DNA from: Gonium pectorale
Lineage: Eukaryota; Chlorophyta; Chlorophyceae; Chlamydomonadales; Volvocaceae
Direction of reading: 5' to 3'
Length of the DNA: 10,070 nt
Assembly: GCA_001584585.1 (NCBI GenBank)
Contig: LSYV01000006.1
Coordinates: 1,769,606 to 1,779,675, forward strand
Made by a program: the position numbers and the translations under genes. The notes below the pieces were generated by a model. It saw nothing but the letters and a program-made list of their open reading frames with translations. It made no database searches and was not told the origin of the DNA. Positions 1 to 7,192 of this stretch are shown here, in pieces. Positions within the stretch are counted from its first letter, which is position 1; each line of letters begins with the position of its first letter.

Positions 1-300
1 GAGGCATCGCCGCCCAGGGCGACGCCGACGCCGCGCTCCTTGAGCCAGCACAGCAAAGGCGTGGGCGACGAACAGATACAGCAGGGGCGCGAGGGGGCAG
101 CCCTGGCGGACACCGGCGTGGAGGCGCACCACCCGGGAGAGGTAGCCATTGACGGACGCCACCGCGAGGGTGTCCGTAAGCAACAGCTGCGCCCAGGCCA
201 GGAAGCCAGGCCCAACCCCCATCCGTTCCACGGCAGCGTGCGCCACAGGGGCGTGTGCCGGTCCGCCATATATGCAGGCGGATCCGGCGTTTCCCATCTT
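1..300 (-). pseudogene. LINE (non-LTR retrotransposon) reverse transcriptase fragment, frameshifted, cut by the left edge
   Basis: Read on the minus strand, 114 down to 61 encodes GVRQGCPLAPLLYLFVAH, the motif B signature of LINE reverse transcriptases. Just upstream in the same frame (about 235 to 115) is a fitting palm stretch containing VERMGVGPGFLAWAQLLLTD and VNGYLSRVV. The frame breaks near 54-60, where one extra base is needed before the continuation LLCWLKERGVGVALGG. It breaks again near 225-245: the preceding sequence, in another frame, reads DPPAYMADR, a decayed form of motif A (usually DFxKAYDxxDR). Similarity fades above about 300, so the copy looks 5'-truncated. Motif C (YxDD) would lie left of the window. 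Established: LINE copies are often 5'-truncated and dead. Inferred: this is a non-functional relic. The clade (L1-like or another) cannot be settled from this piece. Confidence 0.82.
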
Positions 301-360
301 GCAAGCATACCTTTGCCGGTTGGAAGAATGGGGATGGCGATCCTACCAGGGAGGCGGTAC

Positions 361-404
361 AATCGAACCCGGGTTACATCTACCGACCCGGGTTCGAATC
401 CCCG
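361..404 (+). repeat. tRNA-like B-box/T-arm sequence inside a 12-bp inverted repeat
   Basis: Positions 391-401 read ggttcgaatcc, an exact match to the RNA polymerase III B-box (tRNA T-arm) consensus. Positions 387-398 are also the right arm of a perfect 12-bp inverted repeat whose left arm is 363-374 (tcgaacccgggt), with a 12-nt spacer. The left arm therefore carries a near-B-box on the opposite strand. After the T-loop, 405-411 could be the 3' half of an acceptor stem, but no matching 5' half lies about 70 nt upstream and no convincing A-box was found. It is probably a tRNA or SINE relic, possibly connected with the adjacent LINE fragment; that link is inference. Confidence 0.45.
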
Positions 405-412
405 CATGGGCA

Positions 413-1343
413 ATGGTGGTGTCAAGAACTGGCACGGGCCACCTTTGGGCCCTGACAGCACGCACAAGTCGACGAGAGCAGAGGCTGGGTGCTGAGAGGT
501 GTGCGTGGCGGCTGGGCTGCATGAATGTATGTCGGCATTCAGGGCTGTCTGAGCAGCACGGGCATACGGCATGGCATTATTCGAGGACACGTGGCAGGTG
601 GCACACAATCTGCATTCCCAAGGTCAAGGTACGCGGATGGGGCGTTTGGGCGTGGTCGGCTCAGCAACTGGCTTATCGCAGGGACTAAACAGATTGCAAG
701 GATTGCGCCTGGCGACACCTCAGTATTTGGTCAACGAAGAGCGCCGACGCCTCGTGCAGGACCCTTGTAGACAGGCCGATACTGGTACGGGAATGACTTG
801 ATGGCGACGAAGCCCCCCCCGTTTCGACTGCATCCTGGCTACAGGTAGGAGCGGCAGATATGAGCGACACCTGGGAGGGCTGCTTTCTGCTGGCTTCTCT
901 GCTGGTTTTTCCGGCGCATGGTAGTTGGGTCTCGGCGGGTGGGCGGCCGGGCTGACGGGCGTGACACTGACGGCCGTGCGTGACGGGCGTAACACCTAGC
1001 AACGATACTGATGAGTAAAGTGTATGATTGTTGGCGCGAATTAGTTAGGAGGTTCTACCCGACAGACGAGCGGAGAGCCCACTCGCGCTTTGGATTAGCA
1101 CATCATAGATATAATACCTGGGTTTCTGAAACGCAACTATAATGGTCTTTGCGTAATTGTATACGGTAGTGGTGAGCGGAAGCTTGTGGGCACCTGGGAG
1201 CGTTTGGAGTCGGACCATTCCATCGCTAGCTTGGGCAAACTCTACACCGCTACCGCCCTTCGCGGGGTCTGTGGCACCCGATGCCTTTCGCTGCTGGCGT
1301 CGCACTTCCTGTCCACCAAGCGCAGCCCTGCCAACCCTAGGCA
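413..1343. other. Stretch with no recognised gene; AT-richer tract before the next gene
   Basis: Open frames here are short, overlap on both strands and resemble no family I know. Two imperfect copies of tgacgggcgt followed by an acac-type tail lie at 953 and 981. From about 1085 to 1165 the base composition turns AT-richer and contains tataata (1110-1116) and tataat (1138-1143), roughly 200-230 nt before the ATG at 1344. These could belong to the promoter of the next gene, but TATA-like strings alone are weak evidence. Confidence 0.4.
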
Positions 1344-4300
1344 ATGAGGAACCCACTCTGGGCGTCGTTCGTTCTTCTAGCAGCCTATATCCCCCGCCTA
1401 TGTGCCGGAGGTCATGGTGTGCCGCAGTTCGACCCAGCCGCTTGGGAGCTGGAGCAGGTATCTGGGCGATGCTGGACACGGGGGACTTTGCGTTTCTGGT
1501 CGGACGTTTGCAAGCGCCCAATGACAGCGCCCCGACCTGCAGGTCCATCCGGGGCAGGGGGAGGCGATGACCACACGCGGGCGCAGCCTGCTGTCAGGTG
1601 CGGTGCGCCGGAACACCCCCGGTCCCTGCCATTCACCTGGCATGTCACGAACTCGTGGGCTGCCGGCTGACGTGCCTTCCCCGGCACACGCCGCCACCGC
1701 ACCCGAGCCGACAACACACTGCCCCAGCCAGGGAAGCGCTGCTGGGCTCGGGGGTCAGGGTGCGGCCCCCACCCCCTGCGGGCTCCCCCGCCTCCTGCGG
1801 CTGTTCCACTGCCTCCTCACGTCTAGCTGGCCCTCCAAAGTGCCTGACGCTCCTCGCCGCCACAACCAAGCCTGCCACGCGAAGGAACTGCAGCCCCAAG
1901 CCGGCCCGCTGCCCCACTGCCCGCAGACATCCCGACCATCAAAGGCCTGCCGGTCCGCTTCACCATCCGGCCCATGATAGACACGTCGCTCTGCGTGCAC
2001 CGCGCCAACCTGAGCCGACCCACGGGTCTGCAGGCGGCCGCGACCGCGGCGGCGCGGGCCCGCAGCGGCCTGCCGCCGCTGGACCCGGACGAGACGGCTG
2101 AGTACGGTGGCACTCGGCTGGTGCTGCTGCCGTGCGCGCAGGGGGCCACCGACACGTTTACGGCGGAGACCCTGCTGGTGGGGAGGAGGGGCCGGTGGGG
2201 GGGGACCCTGCTGGTGGGGAGGAGGGGCCGGTGGGGGGGAGGGAGACCCTGCTGGTATGGGGGAGGGGCCGGTGGCGGAGAGAGACCCTGCTGGTGGGGG
2301 GGGAGGGGCCGGTGGCGGGTCGGGGAGCGGGATGCGGAGGACGAGTCGGGGCGGGATGGGGTATGCAGGGGCTTGGTTGCTGGCGGGTTGGGGCCACTGA
2401 CACGTCCACACGTGGGCGGGGTGGGGATATGGAAATGACCCGCGGGGAGGGGCCGAGCGCGCGCTGGCTATGGGAGTGGAGTGGGGGCACGCGCCCTGGG
2501 GTGCTGGGAGCTGCCTGGCGGCGAGCTGGGGGACTGGGGAGCTGTGGGTTTGCAAGGTGCGCTCCGTCGCCACCAAGATCGCGCAGGCGCTACAAGTGAT
2601 CCGCCTGTGCGGGGGGCAGCCGGCGGGTGTGTGGCCCGGGCAGGCAGGCAGGCGTGATCGCCGGGTGGAAGGGGCGCTACTGCCCTGGTTATTTTGGGGG
2701 TGGGGGGCGGAGTAGTGTCTGGGCGGCCCCGGTACCGGCGCAGCGGCGGAGAACGGGGCCCCACTTTTACCTTACCGACCCCGAGTGGTGTGGAGGGCAT
2801 AAGAGGGCAGTAGGGCATAGGAGGGCATGGGAGGGCAGTATGCCGGCGCCGCACGCATACCCGGGTGGATGGGTGGGGCCTCCTACCGTTGGGGTGGAGC
2901 GCTGCGGGCGAGGGGGGCGGGGAGGGGGGGCGCCCCCGTGCGCGAGTGCCTGCTGGGGCGCTGCTGGCGGCGATGCGCGCTTGGGGCCAGGGCCGACATG
3001 TGTGCGGAAGGGGGGCAACGCGGCATCCCGCGTGCCCCGGCCTCCTCCCAACCCGGCAACCCGGCGTCAGGCAGACACCGCACTCCCGCGCGCCCGCTTC
3101 TACCGCAGGGCCGCTTCTACTTCAACAACGGCACCAACTACCGGCGCGGCTTCCTCAAGCCCGCGAGCGACAACAGCGTGTGCGTGCACGGCGTCAACGC
3201 GTCGTACACGGACGGCCACTACGTGTTTGGCGTGCCAAGCACGTACGGACATGCCGACGAGGACGAGATGGGGTGGTTCGACGACTACACGTTTGACTAC
3301 GCGCCGTACCTGCGGTACGGCTACGACCCCCAGACCATGGTCACCAACGGCACCTTCGTGAGCCCCAACCCGCTGCCCGTCACGATGCTGGACGCGTCCA
3401 GCTGGGGGCCCTTCCCGCCGTCCTGGGGGCCGTGCATGGCCAACCCCACACTGGACAGCTCGGTGCCCAGTGAGGACCCCGCGGCGGAGGGGGAGCTCAA
3501 GTACCAGGCATGGTCGTTCCTGGACGCGTCGGGTGAGCTCCCCGGGGTGGGGGCGGGGCGCGGGGGCTGATATTCCGTCGCATCCCATGATCCCCTGCCG
3601 GTGCGGAGTCTGCCGGCTGTGTGATGGCTACGTGCCACGCGGCCGCTAGCCATGATTGACAGCCGTTGCGGGTTGAATTGTCGGTTGGCCGGCATGGTGG
3701 CAGGTGGACACCTGGGCGCGAGTGTGAACTTGAGCAGCGCGACGTGCTCGGAGGTGCAGGTGAACGGGACCGTGGTTCGGCAGGCGTCGTTAATGCTGCG
3801 CGTTGCTGTTGCGGTTCGCGGGGCCGAGTGCACGTACGCGCATGCATGAGGCAGGCTGCTCTGTGTGCAGTGTGACGCTCCGAGCTGCCGGGGCTCTCCG
3901 AGGAGTTGCGAGTTCCTGTATTTTACTAGGGTGGTGGGGTTGTTGATTTAATGTGGTGGGCGAAGAGAGCGTACGCATCAATCCTGGCCTCCACGTTTTG
4001 GAGGCAGCGTCGGACAAACCGTTACAGGGCGGATGTACGTATATGTTATGTGTGAGACTGGCGCCGCACCCAGCGGGGTTGGAGATTTGGATGTTTGATT
4101 GGGAACGCACCGGCGTCCGGCGGCATTCCCCCGGGGGAGGAGACTTGGAGACTTGGGGGGGGCGCGCAGGGAGTGGGCGTGGTGGCGTACTCGACGGGTG
4201 GGGTGAGGCGAGGGGAGGAGTGGGGGTGCGGTGGGCGGTGGCTGGAGCTCGGGAGTTGGGGTGGCTGGATACCATCCGGCCACTGGTCGCCCCCCTTCCC

Positions 4301-5160
4301 ATCCGCCCCCTCCCTTCCCACCTCCCCCGCCTACTCGTGTGGTCCACCTTGGGCCCCTTGGGCCCAACACACTGCCCGGCCTTCACGCCCCACCTCATTG
4401 CAATCTGGCCCCTGCCTTCCAACCTCAGCGCTTAGACTGCTGTTACGATGGTCGGGAGAATAATGCGCCCCAGGGCTTCTCTACTGAGAATGCCTTCCAA
4501 CCCACTGCCCCCGCCCCCATCCCCGGCAGATACCAACTCGGTGTCCCACTACCCGGTCGCCGCCCGCCGGGGCGCCTTCTCCATCCTCACGCTGGGCCCG
4601 GACCGCTCGCAGCCCGACATGTCGCCGGACGCGGGCAAGGTGGATGCGGGGGACCTGTCGGCCGCCCTGGGGGGCACGGACAGGCCGTACGGCACCGGCT
4701 ACGCCGCGCTGGTCAGCAACGAGCTGTGCCTCGGGCTGAGCTCTGTGCGGGAGGGCGCGCAGGTATGGTGGGGGTGGGGTGCGGGGAAGGGGAAGGGGAA
4801 AGGGAGGGAAGGGAGGGAAGGGAGGGAAGGGAGGGGGGAGATCGGGGGACAGCACCGAGCTGGGAAGCGTGCGGGTTCGGACGGGGAGGGAAGAGAGGGT
4901 TGCAAAGAGTTCTAACTACCGCAGGTCGTCTCGAGGGCGCCTCTGACCGCCGTTGCTCCTCCCCACGACGTAACCTCGAGCCCTGCTCCCCGTCCTCCCT
5001 TTGCCGACCGTGCCGCATGCGCTCGGCCGCACGGCAGGTACGGCTGTCTCCGTGCAACCCCGTCAGGCCGGCGCTGGAACAGGTCTTCAAGATCGTCAAG
5101 CGCACGGCGGCCGCAGCAAAGGCCAACAGGGCCAAGGCGGCCGCTGCAAGCGGGCGATGA
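1344..5160 (+). CDS. Putative secreted protein with ricin-B-like (beta-trefoil, QxW) repeats, six exons
   Basis: Hand-built model: exons 1344-1542, 1927-2177, 2557-2628, 3109-3532, 4530-4762 and 5038-5160 (1302 nt, 433 residues, stop TGA). Phases agree at every junction; a codon split across intron 1 and another across intron 4 both give Asp. A TAG at 1338-1340 precedes the ATG in frame. Residues 1-22 look like a signal peptide (core LWASFVLLAAYI). Sequons at N94, N181, N204 and N254 fit secretion. Ricin-B-type signatures are LCVH (C89) with GTRLVLLPC (C136); ALQVIRLC (C168) then RFYFNNGT; SVCVHGVN (C199) with C283 and YQAWSF (306-311); and ELCLGL (C382) with VRLSPC (C399) and EQVFKI (407-412). 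A Tyr/Asp/Trp-rich insert spans about 212-250, and the tail is Lys/Ala-rich. Such folds often bind carbohydrate; ligand and role here are unknown. The C-terminal repeat is the surest part. Least sure are exon 1, the 72-nt exon 3 and the donor at 2178. Confidence 0.68.
2168..2322 (+). repeat. Minisatellite of about four 36-41 bp units starting at a splice donor
   Basis: Four copies beginning gaccctgctggt start at 2168, 2204, 2245 and 2284. Each continues with a G-rich block ending in ggggccggtgg. The first copy straddles the proposed end of exon 2 (2177) and its donor at 2178, so the sequence ctg followed by gtgggg recurs downstream as possible alternative donors. The G-rich strand has many runs of three or more G. 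Confidence 0.85.
2791..2839 (+). repeat. Short tandem repeat of agggca-type units in intron 3
   Basis: The hexamer gggcat or gggcag recurs five times within about 50 nt, spaced 8-10 nt apart and separated by variants of aaga, agga and gga. It lies in intron 3 of the secreted-protein gene. No function is apparent; it looks like simple-sequence expansion. Confidence 0.7.
3533..4529 (+). other. Large intron (997 nt) of the secreted-protein gene
   Basis: The donor is ggtgagct, with GT at 3533-3534. The acceptor is preceded by a pyrimidine-rich stretch ending ccccggcag at 4529. Splicing joins a single g to at, restoring an Asp codon and the exon 5 frame. The intron has a purine/G-rich part (about 4130-4260), then a pyrimidine-rich part (about 4290-4340). 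A short open frame at 3652-3849 has no matching splice sites that keep the phases, so I read it as intron. Confidence 0.65.
4783..4841 (+). repeat. 59-nt uninterrupted purine tract with 9-bp tandem units
   Basis: Every base from 4783 to 4841 is A or G. The core is built from repeats of gggagggaa. It begins about 20 nt after the donor of the last intron (4763) of the secreted-protein gene. Such tracts can form triplex or G-quadruplex structures; that is general knowledge and not shown here. Confidence 0.9.
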
Positions 5161-7192
5161 GGTTACCAACCTTACCGTATGAAACACGGGTCTATCCCGC
5201 GGGCCGGCGGGTGGGGTGTCGGCCCCTGTTGTGGCCTCTAGTCAGTCCAGCTGTGCACCATCGTGGGTGCGTCGTGGGTGCACAGGTCAGAAGCGTGACG
5301 CGGACCGCGGGTGACGACCCATGGGTCCAATCCTCGGCAACACGCTTGCGGGGAGCTGCCTGCCCGAGTGGTCAGGGTGTCGTGCCAGGGCTGTCCGCGT
5401 GGTTGCCGGCAGTGCTGCCGCCACCCCCCACCCACCGGGGGGGGGCGCGCGTGTGGCGGCCACCCATTACGGATACACACAACCTGAGTCCTACAACGAC
5501 ACCATCATTTTCGCGCTGACGCTCGTCGTATGCGTTTTCCTTTTCAACACACAACCTGAAGGCTTACGCCTTACGCTCGTCGTATGCGTCGTTTCATCTC
5601 ATCACAACCTGGAAGGCGTGAGCGCGTGACGTGATCAGTAGGTCGTGCGAGTTGGTACAAGGCAAGTGAGGTTGCCAGGGCGTCGTGGCTGGATGGGGTG
5701 GCCCCCCCTGTGCGGTGTCGTCGTCTCGGCCACCGGTCCGTCGGCGCCCAGCGTTGACAAGGCCGCCCCACCCTCCCAGGGTAGGATGGGGTAGGGCGGG
5801 GTGGGGCGGGGTGGTGGTCGTCACTTGTTCAGTGATGTGTGTTTGGGTGCTGGATCGCATGCGGGCAGCTGCAAGCCGGGGCGCACGGCGTGCACGGAGC
5901 GGGGCATCGGGATGGGGCTCGCGGTGGCTGACTGAGACAGGGTTGAGCGACACCTTACATGGGCATGTAGGGCCAAGGGGCTTCGTGAGCAAAGAGAAGG
6001 TAGGACGCAATGACTACCGGTATTACGATCGCCGATGCCCCAGGACCGTAGCAAACCCGCGATTTGTCGGCGGGGGTGGCGGGGGTGGCAACAAGTGAAG
6101 GCACATAAATTGTTCGTCGCCCAACGCGCTCTTTCTTCCCAACGCGCTCGTGACGCAGTCTGCATGGTGCGGACATGGTGCGGCCCTGCGGTGCGTGGGC
6201 GAAGCGCACCCCGGGGATGTTCGCTCACAACTGCCGTTATGCGACTCGAGCCAGGCAGGCTGGGGGAGAGGGTGAGAGGGTGCCGTCCGGGGCTCCGGGA
6301 TGTCCCGTTGCGAACGGTCTCTTTAGGTAGCAGGGCCGGTGCCGTGTGCAAGTGGGTGCAGCTGCAGCGAGGAGGGACAGGAGGGATGAGGGATGGGCGA
6401 AACAACTGATGGGGTGCGGGATAAGTTGGGTGGAAGGCCGTTGCTTGCAGTGTGCATCGCCCTGCCGGCTGCCGTGCGTGGGCCGTATCGGGGAATGACC
6501 GTGCCAAAAGATTGGGACGCGCACTCCGGGTATTCACTTACATCCTATTTGGGTGTAACTTATCCCGCAACCCATCAGTTGTTTACCGTAGTGGTTTTTG
6601 GCAACCTTTCATCAGAAACGATTGCACGTTACACTCGGAGGACATACAAAGGAGGCAAATCTGGACAGGTGTCGCAACAGCATGGCCAGCCGAAGTCCTG
6701 CTCCAGCATTAGACGTCAGGCTGACTGAAAATACAGTAGGCTTAAATTGTATGTGTTCGGACGATACAAATCCAAGTAGTCTTGGGGAGGGCGGTTAGGG
6801 TCAAATTCGCCCGTGCAAGGGATAGTGCAGTACAGGACCTGCATGTATAGATTGTGTACGAATATACATTTGGCACATCATGCTTCCAGGTACAGTGACA
6901 CTGACCCTGCGTCTTAAATCAGCAACGGCAGCCCCTGTGTTCTTTGTTATTCCCAATTAAGCATCTGTGTCTTAAGTGATTTTCAACAAAATTAAGAAAG
7001 ATAGCACGAACAAACCAACACCGTACCTTTTCACGGCACGGCACAATCTCCCATGTGGCCTGCGTGTGATATTAAACGCGTACCTTAGGCATGGTGATGC
7101 TTCACGTCCGTGTGCTCAGAGCACCGCCCGCTTCCAGCCTTTCGACTTCCTACTGAGGCTCACTGGCAACAATTGCTCTAGAACAGACTCCA
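5161..7192. other. Intergenic region between the secreted-protein gene and the kinase gene
   Basis: No convincing gene was found. The first TGTAA, the usual poly(A) signal of volvocine algae, after the stop at 5160 is at 6554-6558, about 1.4 kb away. Either the 3' UTR is long, another signal is used, or the 3' end of the model is wrong. From about 6500 to 7190 the sequence is AT-richer than elsewhere, as expected for a 3' flank and promoter, with no clear core element. An open frame at 6393-6728 resembles nothing I know. Two long minus-strand frames were rejected. Confidence 0.5.
5478..5625 (+). repeat. Degenerate tandem repeat, about 53-72 bp period
   Basis: The string cacaacctg occurs at 5478, 5550 and 5603, and acgctcgtcgtatgcgt occurs identically at 5519-5535 and 5573-5589. 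Together they give two full units plus a decayed third (cacaacctggaaggcgtg). The array begins about 320 nt after the stop codon of the upstream gene. It could be a small satellite or part of an unrecognised element. Confidence 0.8.

Noticed and set aside
340..412. Possible complete tRNA gene ending at 412
   Set aside because: The T-loop is perfect, but no 5' acceptor half complementary to 405-411, no A-box and no plausible anticodon arm are present, and one T-stem pair is mismatched.
1344..1457. Alternative end of exon 1 at a strong-looking donor (cag then gtatct at 1458)
   Set aside because: It leaves phase 0, which does not join the recognised frame at the acceptor before 1927; the donor at 1543 gives the needed phase 1. 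An extra unseen exon could rescue it.
1469..1542. Protein-like frame starting MLDTGDFAFLVGRLQ
   Set aside because: It lies in another frame of exon 1 with no start or acceptor that fits the downstream phases.
1755..2576. Minus-strand open frame of 273 codons, Pro-rich
   Set aside because: It is the antisense of coding exon 2 and of the G-rich minisatellite, which gives proline-rich translation automatically; no recognisable domain.
3652..3849. Open frame of 65 codons inside intron 4
   Set aside because: No splice pair would insert it while keeping the g-plus-at junction between exons 4 and 5, which is good without it.
4925..5037. Earlier acceptor for the last exon (after ctaactaccgcag)
   Set aside because: It puts the terminal exon in a different frame and loses the VRLSPC and EQVFKI signature; its ctaac is also too close to the AG to be a branch site.
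5821..6537. Minus-strand open frame of 238 codons between the two genes
   Set aside because: Composition is irregular and resembles no family; long open frames arise by chance in GC-rich DNA.
6393..6728. Plus-strand open frame of 111 codons in the intergenic region
   Set aside because: It reads as plausible protein in parts but has no known motif and no supporting splice or signal context; it is kept only as a note.
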